Source: Pelobacter propionicus DSM 2379
GTDB taxonomy: Bacteria > Desulfobacterota > Desulfuromonadia > Geobacterales > Pseudopelobacteraceae
Assembly (NCBI RefSeq): GCF_000015045.1
Contig: NC_008609.1
Coordinates: forward strand, 1,288,501 to 1,352,500
Reading direction: 5' to 3'
Length of the DNA stretch: 64,000 nt
In this document: in pieces, positions 18,331 through 26,584 of the stretch
Layout of the letters: each line of letters begins with the position of its first letter
Position numbering within the stretch: position 1 is the stretch's first letter
Made by a program: the position numbers and the translations under genes
Notes under the pieces: model-generated
Databases searched by the model: none
Told to the model about the DNA's origin: nothing
The model's input: the letters and a program-made list of their open reading frames with translations, nothing else

Positions 18331-18679
18331 CGTCATCCCCTTCGTGGACATCATGCTGGTTCTTCTGACCATCGTGCTGACCACGTCCACCTTCATCGCC
18401 ACCGGAGGCATTGCGGTGCAGCTCCCCAAGGCATCGGCCCGTTCCGCGGAGACGGCCCGGGTCCAGACCATCGAGATCGACAAGAGCGGCGCCATCTTCT
18501 TCAAGGGGGCGCGCACGACCCTGGAGGGACTGCGGGCAACCCTGCTCCCCCTGGACCGTGCAACTCCCTTCATCATCAGGGCGGATCGGGAGCTGGCGTT
18601 GCAGGATTTCGTGGATGTGTTGGACATGGTCAAGGCAAGCGGTTTCGCCAAGGCAAGCCTGCAGACGGAACGCAGGTGA
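18302..18679 (+). CDS. exbD: ExbD/TolR-like biopolymer transport protein (second system)
   Basis: A 125-residue protein with the ExbD motif SYINVIPFVDIMLVLLTIVL at its N-terminus, including the conserved helix aspartate, and a periplasmic domain. Translation starts inside exbB, so the two are coupled. It completes the second TonB-ExbB-ExbD motor in the window. Confidence 0.9.
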   Translation: MEEKEVSYINVIPFVDIMLVLLTIVLTTSTFIATGGIAVQLPKASARSAETARVQTIEIDKSGAIFFKGARTTLEGLRATLLPLDRATPFIIRADRELALQDFVDVLDMVKASGFAKASLQTERR

Positions 18680-18784
18680 TTCCGGTCCCGAGGACGCTTT
18701 TTATCGGGGATACTTCGTATCTCGTCAGGGATTCACGATAGTTCTCCCATTCAATTAACCCAATGCGGAAAAGGATTACTTCAA

Positions 18785-19675
18785 ATGCACATATTCAACA
18801 GGCACACCAAGAGATTGCTGGTATTCATGTTTTTCGCGGTACTGGCGCTTCCGTTGTTTTCCTCTTCAGACGCACTGGCCAGGGATGAGGCCGCAACCCG
18901 GCTGCACCTGGTGAGCGTTGGCAGCGGCGACCCGGACAACATCACGCTCAAGGCGGTTACTGTGATCAGGGATGCGGACATTGTCTTCTGTGACAAGAGG
19001 ATCAGGGACAAGTTTCCCGTGTTGCTTCATGGAAAGGAGATTCACGACATAGGATTCGGCATCTTCGGCATCTTCGGCAAGTCAATGGAAGAGGCGAAGA
19101 AGAACAAGCGCTTCAACTATGAGGAAAAAACAAAGGAACTGAAGCAGATCGATGCCGTTATCCGCGCTGCCGTCAGGAACGGGAAGAAGGTGGCGGTCCT
19201 GGACAGCGGGGATCCCACCATCTATGGGCCGCACATGTGGTACATGGAGGCGTTTGAAGACCTGAATCCTGAAGTGGTGCCGGGGATCAGCTGTTTTAAC
19301 GCTGCTAACGCGGCTTTGAAAAAAGGGGTGACCTCGGGAAAGAACACGCATTCGGTCATCCTTACCGCCTCCTTCGGCAGGGAGGATGCCGGCGGCACGG
19401 ACAGCATCGAGAATCTCTCCGCAAACCGGGCCTCCATGGTCTTCTTCACCATGTTTCTCAACATGGATGAGGTGGTGAAGAAACTGAGAGTCCACTATCT
19501 GCCCGAGACACCCATCGCGATCGTTCTCAACGCCGGTTACCGGGAAAAGGAGCGGGTCATCCGGGGTACCCTCGGCACCATTCTCGCCGAGATGAAGGGT
19601 GAGAAGCTTCCCTTCGAGCATCTCATCTACGTCGGTGATTTCCTGACCAACCGTTACCAGGCCAGCGGGAAATGA
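18785..19675 (+). CDS. Tetrapyrrole methylase family protein with N-terminal signal peptide
   Basis: A 296-residue member of the SAM-dependent tetrapyrrole (corrin/porphyrin) methylase fold. Family hallmarks are visible: VSVGSGDPDNITLKAV at about residues 40-55, LDSGDPTIYG near residue 140, and VVPGISCFNAANAALKKG near residues 160-177. Unlike cytoplasmic corrin methylases, it begins with a basic n-region, a long hydrophobic core (LLVFMFFAVLALPLF) and an SSDALARDE cleavage-like site, so it appears to be exported. SAM is not expected in the periplasm, so it may bind rather than methylate a tetrapyrrole. It sits between exbD and a DUF4198 gene; AAGGA lies upstream of the start. Catalytic activity is unproven. 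Confidence 0.8.
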   Translation: MHIFNRHTKRLLVFMFFAVLALPLFSSSDALARDEAATRLHLVSVGSGDPDNITLKAVTVIRDADIVFCDKRIRDKFPVLLHGKEIHDIGFGIFGIFGKSMEEAKKNKRFNYEEKTKELKQIDAVIRAAVRNGKKVAVLDSGDPTIYGPHMWYMEAFEDLNPEVVPGISCFNAANAALKKGVTSGKNTHSVILTASFGREDAGGTDSIENLSANRASMVFFTMFLNMDEVVKKLRVHYLPETPIAIVLNAGYREKERVIRGTLGTILAEMKGEKLPFEHLIYVGDFLTNRYQASGK

Positions 19676-19719
19676 CCGGCAACAACCACCAATTGCAGCC
19701 GCTAATGAAAGGACTGGAT

Positions 19720-20478
19720 ATGAAACTGATCAGACTGATCCCCCTGTTTGTCTTCTGCATGACATCCGTGGCCCAGGGCCACATGCTCTGGCTCGCTCCG
19801 GCTGAGCACTCGCTCAAGTCCGGCGGAACAACGACCATCGATATCGGCTGGGGGCACAGCTATCCGGGTGGCGAGAAACTCAAGGAGGAGAACATCGAGG
19901 GGGTGTTCGCGGTCGATTCCAGCGGGCGCAGGACGCAGCTGGAGCGGATCGCTCCCGCCAGGTACCGCTTCGCTCCCCGATCAAAGGGGAACCACACCAT
20001 CGTCGTCACGCAGAGACCGGGCTTCATGTCCACAACGCCGGATGGCCGCAGGATGGGAAGCAGGCGGGAGCATGGGGATGCGGTCTCCTGCATGCACTTC
20101 GCCATGTCCGGCAAGACGGTCATAAGCGTCGGCTCAAAGGACAGAAAGCGGTCGGGTCGCCCGATTCTGCCGTTCGAGATCATTCCTCTGAAAGGTACGG
20201 ACAAGGCAAGGGTTGGGGATGAAGTGTCGCTGATGCTGTATTTCAACGGCAAACCGCTCCCGAACGTGAAACTCAAGGCCGTGGATGCTGACTCCGCGCG
20301 AAGGAAGGAGGGGAGCTGGGCGCAGGAGGCGGTGAGTGACTCCAAGGGGGTGGCGCGGATTCGGCTCGGCGCCAAGGGGCAGTGGCTGATAACGGCGCAT
20401 TACGAGAAGCCGTATCAGGATACGGCTGTCTGCGACAAGGATATGTATCTCACCACCCTGACGCTGACGATCAAGTAA
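19720..20478 (+). CDS. DUF4198 family periplasmic protein (second copy)
   Basis: A 252-residue secreted protein: signal peptide MKLIRLIPLFVFCMTSVAQG, mature start HMLWLAPAEHS, and a C-terminal Ig-like portion (VGDEVSLMLYFNGKPLPNVK) parallel to that of the DUF4198 protein at 16250-17047. Shared cysteines (VSCMHF and AVCDKD) are kept. The start at 19720 has AAAGGA six bases upstream and gives the clean signal peptide. It is probably a periplasmic metal- or ligand-binding component working with the exported methylase-like protein before it. Confidence 0.78.
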   Translation: MKLIRLIPLFVFCMTSVAQGHMLWLAPAEHSLKSGGTTTIDIGWGHSYPGGEKLKEENIEGVFAVDSSGRRTQLERIAPARYRFAPRSKGNHTIVVTQRPGFMSTTPDGRRMGSRREHGDAVSCMHFAMSGKTVISVGSKDRKRSGRPILPFEIIPLKGTDKARVGDEVSLMLYFNGKPLPNVKLKAVDADSARRKEGSWAQEAVSDSKGVARIRLGAKGQWLITAHYEKPYQDTAVCDKDMYLTTLTLTIK

Positions 20479-20551
20479 GCATCGCACGATGGGGCGGGGG
20501 TACACAGAGGCGTATAGTGAGTTGTCGGAAAAAACGGGGAAGCGAGGTGTC

Positions 20552-21976
20552 GTGAAAAACAGCCTGAATAACAAGAATGGCCTGAAGCGGGAAATGGGGC
20601 TTTTCTCCGCCACGATCCTGGTGATCGCCAACATGGTGGGCACCGGAATCTTCACCACCTCCGGATTCATCATGCAGGAGCTGGGAGATCCCGCGTCCCT
20701 GCTCCTCTGCTGGATCGTGGGGGGAGTGTTCGCCCTGTCCGGCGCCCTCTGTTACGGCGAACTGGGTGCCATGTTTCCCCGGGCGGGAGGGGAGTATGTG
20801 TTTCTGCGCGAGAGCTTCGGAAAGGGGGTAGCCTTTCTCTCGGGGTGGATCTCGCTGGTAGTCGGTTTTTCAGCCCCCATCGCGGCGGCAGCCATCGCCT
20901 TTGCCACATATCTCCTGCGCCTGCTGCCTAACATTCCCCATGTGGAGTACGCATGCACGCTTTTTGACGTCAAGGTCTTTGTCCTGTCGCACATTACCCT
21001 GACGGCGATAGCCGTCGTCGTGATTATCTCCCTGGCCCATTATCACAGCCTCTCCCTGGGCACGAAAATCCAGAACATCCTGACCCTGTTCAAGGTGGGA
21101 TTCATTATCTGTCTTGTCGCGGCGGGATTCTGGTACGGTCAGGGGGAGACAGGTCTGGTTTTTACAGCGCCGGCCGTGGAGACGGTTTTCAGCGGCAGGT
21201 TCGCGGTCGCGCTCATCTTCGTCTCCTTCGCCTTCAGCGGCTGGAACGCGGCCGCATACCTGGGGGGGGAGATCAGGGATCCCGAGAGGAACATCCGGGT
21301 TTCCCTGCTGGCTGGTACGCTCTTCGTTATCTTTGTCTACCTGGTGCTGAATGTCCTCTACCTCTACGCCCTTCCAGCCGAGAAAATGAGCGGTGTGCTT
21401 GAGGTCGGGGCCGAATCCGCCACCGCCCTTTTCGGCCGGAATATCGGTCAATTTTTTGCCGCCGCCATCGCTGTTGGCCTGCTCTCGGTCTTAAGTGCCA
21501 TGATCATGACCGGACCGCGGGTCTACTACGCCATGGCACGGGATGGCGTCTTCTTCGAGCTGTTCGGAAGGGTGAACAGCCTCCATCGCACGCCGGCCCA
21601 TTCCATTCTCCTGCAGGGGGGGCTTGCCGCGCTGCTGATCCTCACGGCATCCTTCGATGCACTGCTCCTGTACATCGGTTTTACCCTGTCCCTCAGTGCC
21701 ACCCTGACCGTCATCGGCATGATCAGGCTCAGGTTCTCCAGTCCTCGTCTCAACAGACCCTACCGGACCTTCGGGTATCCCCTGACGCCGCTTCTGTTCA
21801 TCGCCGGCAATCTGTGGATCATCTGCTTTTCCATCGCCAGCAGGCCAATTACGGCGCTCTTAGGCCTGGGGACCATCGGGGCGGGGGGCGTCGTGTATTC
21901 CTGCTTTCGGGCAAAGGGGGGGCTGGCGCGGGATGGGGAAGAGGATTGCCCGCGAGTCGCTTCCATGGTCGACTGA
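20552..21976 (+). CDS. APC superfamily amino acid/polyamine permease
   Basis: A 474-residue integral membrane transporter with about 12 helices. The first helix carries ATILVIANMVGTGIFTTSGF, the APC motif in which GTGIF binds the substrate backbone. The sixth-helix region AFSGWNAAAYLGGEIRDPER is also typical. I prefer the GTG at 20552 because GAGGTG precedes it; an upstream ATG at 20489 lacks a ribosome site. Its place inside a metal/Ton cluster is unusual. It could import an amino acid or a metal-chelating ligand such as histidine, but the substrate is unknown. Confidence 0.85.
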   Translation: MKNSLNNKNGLKREMGLFSATILVIANMVGTGIFTTSGFIMQELGDPASLLLCWIVGGVFALSGALCYGELGAMFPRAGGEYVFLRESFGKGVAFLSGWISLVVGFSAPIAAAAIAFATYLLRLLPNIPHVEYACTLFDVKVFVLSHITLTAIAVVVIISLAHYHSLSLGTKIQNILTLFKVGFIICLVAAGFWYGQGETGLVFTAPAVETVFSGRFAVALIFVSFAFSGWNAAAYLGGEIRDPERNIRVSLLAGTLFVIFVYLVLNVLYLYALPAEKMSGVLEVGAESATALFGRNIGQFFAAAIAVGLLSVLSAMIMTGPRVYYAMARDGVFFELFGRVNSLHRTPAHSILLQGGLAALLILTASFDALLLYIGFTLSLSATLTVIGMIRLRFSSPRLNRPYRTFGYPLTPLLFIAGNLWIICFSIASRPITALLGLGTIGAGGVVYSCFRAKGGLARDGEEDCPRVASMVD

Positions 21977-22067
21977 CAGGGCACGGTCGGGAAGCGCTCA
22001 TCGGAAAACTTGTTGTCTTGCATTGCGTTACTATCAATCACGAACATTTTAAGGGGGGAATAGTGAC

Positions 22068-24176
22068 ATGCGGAAATTGCCTGCATATCTGGGTGTTTTG
22101 AGCCTTATCTGTAGTGCCGTGCCCGTTGCGCGGGGTGAAGAGGCATCCCAGGACAGGGAATCCATGAAACACCTGACCATGGAAGAGATCGTGGTGACGG
22201 ATACGGCGGTTACGGATCCGGCCGCCACCGTGGTCGGCGTGAAGACCATCGAAAAGGGGAGGAGTACCACCATCCCCGATGTCCTGGAAAACGAGGCCGG
22301 GATCGACATCAGCAGGAAAGCCCTGGTGGGCGATACGGGCGACACACTGAAGATCAGGGGGCTTTCCGGAAACAGGATCATGTTGAACATCGACGGAAGA
22401 TCGGTCAATGCCGCAGGCGTGCAGGGGGGCTATTTCGTCGACTGGAGCACCATTCCCTTGGACAACATCGAAAAGGTCGAGGTGATCTACGGCGGCGGGT
22501 CGGTAAAATACGGAAACAACGCCGGCGGCGGGGTGATCAACGTGATCACCAAGAAGCCGACGGAAAAACCGACCGTCTCGATGTACGGGAATTTTGGCGC
22601 CGGTGACCATATCAGCGACATGCAGAACTACCGGGTCACCCACACCTACAAGGTCGGCCCCATCGGCTATTCCATCGCCGGCAGTTACCAGCATGCGGAT
22701 GAGTATCTCTGGAACAACGATTACGAGGCCAAGAACATCGCCGCCAAACTGTATGTCGACATGCCGTTCAGGGGGGAAATGACCCTGGGGATGCAGTACA
22801 CCGATGTGGATCGTGGTTTCGCGCTTTCCAACAGGCTTTCCAGTAAAATCAATGACCCCAACTATGACGTTAAAAGAAACGACGCCTATCCTCTCTCCTC
22901 CGGAGATTCGTTCTCACCGGGCGCGGGAAACGTAACAACCGCGGGGCCTGGAGCGAACTGGAACAAGACCAAGTATCTCCTTGATTTCGGCTACAAACAG
23001 CCCATTGGCACCGCTCTGGTTGAGTTCAAGGCCTACAAGAATCACGAGGACAGGCATGAGAAAAACTACTCCGCAAACTGGATAAACAGCAGCTATAGCA
23101 ATGGCAAACTCGTCCTCGATCGGACGGTGAAGTCGGACAGATCCTACGGCGGAAGCCTGGAGCTGTTTGTGCCCATTAGAGATCATGAAATAGCCATTGG
23201 AGCGGAGAGGAAGATCATAGCCACGGGCGGACAGGATGTGGATTACGTGGATACCGCCTACGGGGTAAAGGGAACGGTTGCGGACAGCAATGGGGACTCG
23301 GCGCACATGTGGGGGATCTATCTCCAGGACAGCTGGAGCGTTACCGACTCGTTCCTGCTGACTCCCGGGGTCCGCTACGATCTGTACAAGGGACCCACAT
23401 CGGAAGGCGGCCAACTGGAGGATTATGGCGTCAGCTTCTCCCTGACCGGGACGTACAAGCTTACGGACAGCGACGTGGTTACGGCATCGGTCTACCGGAA
23501 ATACCTCACTCCCTCGGCGCCGGACGCGGCCTGGTGGTCGGACGGATATGGCCAATACTATACAAAGGAGCTGAAACTGGAGCGGAACAACGCCATCGAG
23601 ATGGCCTATCAGCACAGCTTCTCGCCCAAGGACTACCTTAAACTCTCTGCATACCACTATATGATCGATGACTACATCAGCCGGTTCTCCCGAACCGACG
23701 GCAGGGGGTGCTACAACATTGACAGGGTTCGTCTGACCGGTGTCTCTCTTGAAGGAGCCACCGAGCCCCTGCCGTGGGTTGCGCTACGGGGAAATGTCAC
23801 CTACCAGAAGAGCAAGAAGAAGGGGGACAGCATGGATCCTGCCCAGGTTTCCGACGAACTCGAATACCTTCCCGAGTGGAAAGGGAATGCGGGTGTCGAT
23901 TTTCGGCTCCCCTACGCCGCGACATTCAGCGTGAAGGAGCGGGTGGTGGGTATAACCAAGACCGTTCAATCCTATACGGAGAAGGGGACGACAACGTATA
24001 AACGTCTACAACTCAGTCCACACGCGACAACGGACATCGAACTGCGGGTACCGGTAACGCAACACGGCGAACTCTCCGTCTACTGCGAGAATCTGTTGGA
24101 CCACCATTACCAGGAGCGCTACGGCTATGCCCTGCCGGGGAGGATCGTGGGAGCCTCGGCCAAGGTGTCATTCTGA
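22068..24176 (+). CDS. TonB-dependent outer-membrane receptor
   Basis: A 702-residue receptor: signal peptide (to about residue 23, VPVARGEE), TonB-box-like MEEIVVTDTA near residue 38, plug domain (NIEKVEVIYGGGSVKYGNNA) and barrel ending SAKVSF. The start is preceded by AAGGGGGG. It is the last gene of the plus-strand Ni/Co-like Ton cluster. A 188-base gap follows before the next promoter and riboswitch. The ligand is unknown; by context a metal complex. Confidence 0.92.
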   Translation: MRKLPAYLGVLSLICSAVPVARGEEASQDRESMKHLTMEEIVVTDTAVTDPAATVVGVKTIEKGRSTTIPDVLENEAGIDISRKALVGDTGDTLKIRGLSGNRIMLNIDGRSVNAAGVQGGYFVDWSTIPLDNIEKVEVIYGGGSVKYGNNAGGGVINVITKKPTEKPTVSMYGNFGAGDHISDMQNYRVTHTYKVGPIGYSIAGSYQHADEYLWNNDYEAKNIAAKLYVDMPFRGEMTLGMQYTDVDRGFALSNRLSSKINDPNYDVKRNDAYPLSSGDSFSPGAGNVTTAGPGANWNKTKYLLDFGYKQPIGTALVEFKAYKNHEDRHEKNYSANWINSSYSNGKLVLDRTVKSDRSYGGSLELFVPIRDHEIAIGAERKIIATGGQDVDYVDTAYGVKGTVADSNGDSAHMWGIYLQDSWSVTDSFLLTPGVRYDLYKGPTSEGGQLEDYGVSFSLTGTYKLTDSDVVTASVYRKYLTPSAPDAAWWSDGYGQYYTKELKLERNNAIEMAYQHSFSPKDYLKLSAYHYMIDDYISRFSRTDGRGCYNIDRVRLTGVSLEGATEPLPWVALRGNVTYQKSKKKGDSMDPAQVSDELEYLPEWKGNAGVDFRLPYAATFSVKERVVGITKTVQSYTEKGTTTYKRLQLSPHATTDIELRVPVTQHGELSVYCENLLDHHYQERYGYALPGRIVGASAKVSF

Positions 24177-24315
24177 CCTGGATAGGGAAGGGAGAGGTAT
24201 GGTGCTGATTGTGATAGGGAAACGTGAAGTGTCACCGGTGCCGAATGTGGGGGGTAACCGTGTCCTTTGGCCGCAATGTGTTGGATTGATTGCTTTTTGA
24301 GATGAAATCTAATCC

Positions 24316-24342
24316 TTGACAAATGAGAAAAACATGTATAGA
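24316..24342 (+). promoter_or_regulatory. Candidate sigma-70 promoter for riboswitch at 24365
   Basis: TTGACA at 24316-24321 and an extended -10 TGTATAGA (hexamer 24337-24342) with a short 15-base spacer, about 20 bases before the aptamer. The motif match is good but the spacing is not ideal. Confidence 0.5.
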
Positions 24343-24364
24343 GATTGGACTCAATTGAATATCT

Positions 24365-24533
24365 GATCAAGGTGCCCGAGAGGGCTTGATAGGGAAGAGG
24401 GGTGCCGCTCTCAGTAACGAGCCATTCCCCCGCGGACCCGCCGCTGTAAGCGATGACGAAGGGCAGTATGCCACTGGTGAATAACCGGGAAGGCGCCCGG
24501 AGGATGACTCGCGAGCCAGAAGACCTGCCTTTT
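24365..24533 (+). promoter_or_regulatory. Cobalamin riboswitch aptamer
   Basis: Conserved blocks in order on the plus strand: GGTGCC, GATAGGGAAGAGGGGTGCC, CCGCTGTAAGCGATGACG, GCCACTG, GGGAAGGCGCCCGGAGGATG, GCGAGCCAGAAGACCTGCC. A terminator follows at 24604-24640. It is predicted to control the downstream operon starting with the CcsA-like gene and btuFCD-cobN. Confidence 0.95.
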
Positions 24534-24603
24534 GATTATTGCCACAGATGACGTCCCCGTGGAATGGGATTGTGGAGCGAACGTTAATACGACCCGAAAA
24601 CGG

Positions 24604-24640
24604 AAGGTCCGTATGCTATATGCATGCGGACCTTTTTTTG
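24604..24640 (+). terminator. Intrinsic terminator of the plus-strand cobalamin riboswitch
   Basis: AAGGTCCGTATGC pairs with GCATGCGGACCTT (one G-T pair) and is followed by seven T. It is the same hairpin type as the minus-strand riboswitch terminators, with compensatory change of AAAGTCC/GGACTTT to AAGGTCC/GGACCTT. Confidence 0.9.
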
Positions 24641-24786
24641 TATTCTTCGCGCGAACCCCTGCTTGACGTACCTCCCCCCATTCCATCCGGATGCTCCGTT
24701 TCCCCTTTGCATGTACCTGCCGTCCCACCGGTTTCCCGTGTATCAACCGACCGCGGTGACGGAAACGATACCCCCGCAATTCGCGA

Positions 24787-24933
24787 CTCGTCTCACGAGA
24801 AGTCACGAAGTTCGCGAAGAAAAACGGTTGGATATACAAAAACGTGAATTACCTGTGCGGTGAAGCGCCATTGTGTGACAACTACCTGATTTCTTTGCGT
24901 CTTCGCGTCTTTGCGTGAGATGGATTGCCGTTT
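24787..24933. repeat. Dispersed intergenic repeat, copy 2 (opposite orientation to copy 1)
   Basis: The right end TTTGCGTGAGATGGATTGCC followed by GTTT is the reverse complement of the left end of the copy at 17661. TTTCTTTGCGTCTTCGCGTC and GTTCGCGAAG blocks lie inside. It occupies the gap between the riboswitch terminator and the CcsA-like gene, lengthening the leader to more than 300 bases. Confidence 0.6.
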
Positions 24934-24984
24934 GTATGGATAACAACTTTTTGCGGGCATTCTGGATTTTACTTGGGTGACAAC

Positions 24985-25758
24985 GTGACCATTCTTTCCG
25001 CTCATACCGCTTTAAAGATCGCGGCCCTGGCGTACTTCGTCGCGGCGCTGCCGCCGCTGCTGTCGGCCCGGCTGTCCGGGGCCGTTCGCGTCCTGCTGGT
25101 TCCGGGGATTCTGGCCAATCTGCTCGTCGTCTGGCTGCGCTATCGCCAGGCCTGGCCCATGCTCCCCATGCACCTGGGGCCGGTTCTGCTGCCGCTCTGT
25201 CTGGCCCTGCTGGTCTGTCTCCTGGTCCGGAGATTCTCCCCCATGGCCCTGCGTGCGGCGCTGTTCATGCTGGCCATGCTCTCGCTCGCGGCCGTCCTGT
25301 TCCCCATGGATTTCTACCTGCCGTTCATCAGGTCGCTTACCCCCTTCTCCCACTGCTTCGTGGCGCTTGGCGCGGCGGGAAGGGCCTGTTTCCTCGTCAG
25401 CTCCGCCCATGGCCTGTCATCCCTTGTGGAGGCGGGCGACAGGGATGGCAAGGTCTCTTTGGCCGACGCCCTGGAGAAAGCCTTTTTCTGGGGGGCACTG
25501 GGGTATGCCCTCTGCACCCTCTCCCTGTTCTGCGGGGAGCTGTGGAGCTACCTGGGATGGGGCACCCCGGTGGTCTGGGACGACGCGACCCTGCTGACAA
25601 CCATGGCCACCTGGTTCTTCTACACCTGTTACCTCCATCTACAGCTGACACGGGCCTGGAATCCCCGGGGGAGGGGCTGCTACGCTGCCAGCGGTTTCTT
25701 TGTGGTGTTTCTCTTTACCTGCGTCCCGGAGCTGGGCCCCTTCCGGTCACCCTTCTGA
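24985..25758 (+). CDS. CcsA/ResC-like cytochrome c assembly family membrane protein
   Basis: A 257-residue protein with about eight helices. Near residues 185-225 (LWSYLGWGTPVVWDDATLL then TMATWFFYTCYLHLQ) it matches the haem-binding WWD region of CcsA/CcmC, but the usual WDPKETW block is altered to WDDATLLTTMATW, so the motif is degenerate. The GTG start at 24985 is a choice; an upstream TTG at 24925 is open but overlaps the repeat. It is the first gene after a cobalamin riboswitch and is coupled to a ResB-like gene and btuFCD. A tetrapyrrole-handling role other than normal cytochrome c assembly is inferred. Confidence 0.72.
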   Translation: MTILSAHTALKIAALAYFVAALPPLLSARLSGAVRVLLVPGILANLLVVWLRYRQAWPMLPMHLGPVLLPLCLALLVCLLVRRFSPMALRAALFMLAMLSLAAVLFPMDFYLPFIRSLTPFSHCFVALGAAGRACFLVSSAHGLSSLVEAGDRDGKVSLADALEKAFFWGALGYALCTLSLFCGELWSYLGWGTPVVWDDATLLTTMATWFFYTCYLHLQLTRAWNPRGRGCYAASGFFVVFLFTCVPELGPFRSPF

Positions 25759-25759
25759 T

Positions 25760-26584
25760 ATGAAACCATTCCTGAAAGCAATTTGGCGCTTCTTCGGAAG
25801 CATGAACCTGACCGTCGTTCTTTGCCTGCTGCTGGTGACGGATCTCGGCTGCGGCTATCTCTGCATGCGCCGCCACACCGGTGTCTTCTCCCCCCTGAAC
25901 GATATTGGTCTGTGGAACTGGCTTGAAACCTACGGGACAAGCGAGCCTTCCGTGACCGCCTGGTTTTTTCTCCTGATTGTTCTTCTGACCCTGCTGGGGA
26001 TCAACACCTTTGTCTGCACCACCGAACGGCTGCTGGTCCTGGGGAGAGCCCGGAAGAACATGCCTCTTCTGCGCTTCACGTTGCTTTTGGCGCCCCATGT
26101 CATGCACTACGCGGTCATCCTGATGCTCTCCGGCTACCTCTGCAGCTATCTGACCTCCCGGGTGATTCCGGTGAAGACCCTGCTTCCCGGCCGGCCTGCG
26201 GTCATCCATGAGCTGGGCCTCACCCTGACCATGGAGAAACTCGAACTGGACTACTTCGCCGGCGACCGCATGCCCTTCTTCCAGGGGTATGCCATGGATG
26301 CCCGGGCGACCCTGCTGATCTCCGACGGTGCCGGTTTCCGGCGGGCGACACTGGGGATCAACAGGCCGGTTCGCATCGCTAGCCGCGGCATATTCCTCAC
26401 GGATTTTTCACCCCGCAAGAAGAACGGCGGCATGAAATGGGCTTCGGACCGGGTCGATGTGACCATCCGCGAGGATTACGGGGTCTATTTTTACCTGGCC
26501 GGCATGCTGCTGTTCTTCGTCGGTCTTCTGCTCTACGTGTACGACATCCTGTATTTCAAACTGCTGAAAAAGGGGACGGTATGA
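25760..26584 (+). CDS. ResB-like (Ccs1) cytochrome c biogenesis family protein
   Basis: A 274-residue protein, shorter than usual ResB (about 450 residues or more). It has three N-terminal helices (residues about 12-30, 55-80 and 110-130), a periplasmic beta-rich domain, and a final helix (about 240-262). The N-terminal pattern WRFFGSMNLTVVLCLLLVTD matches ResB. It starts one base after the CcsA-like stop (TGATATG) and overlaps the BtuF gene by four bases (ATGA). ResB and CcsA normally form the system II haem exporter/ligase; here the pair is reduced and tied to cobalamin uptake genes. Confidence 0.75.
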   Translation: MKPFLKAIWRFFGSMNLTVVLCLLLVTDLGCGYLCMRRHTGVFSPLNDIGLWNWLETYGTSEPSVTAWFFLLIVLLTLLGINTFVCTTERLLVLGRARKNMPLLRFTLLLAPHVMHYAVILMLSGYLCSYLTSRVIPVKTLLPGRPAVIHELGLTLTMEKLELDYFAGDRMPFFQGYAMDARATLLISDGAGFRRATLGINRPVRIASRGIFLTDFSPRKKNGGMKWASDRVDVTIREDYGVYFYLAGMLLFFVGLLLYVYDILYFKLLKKGTV

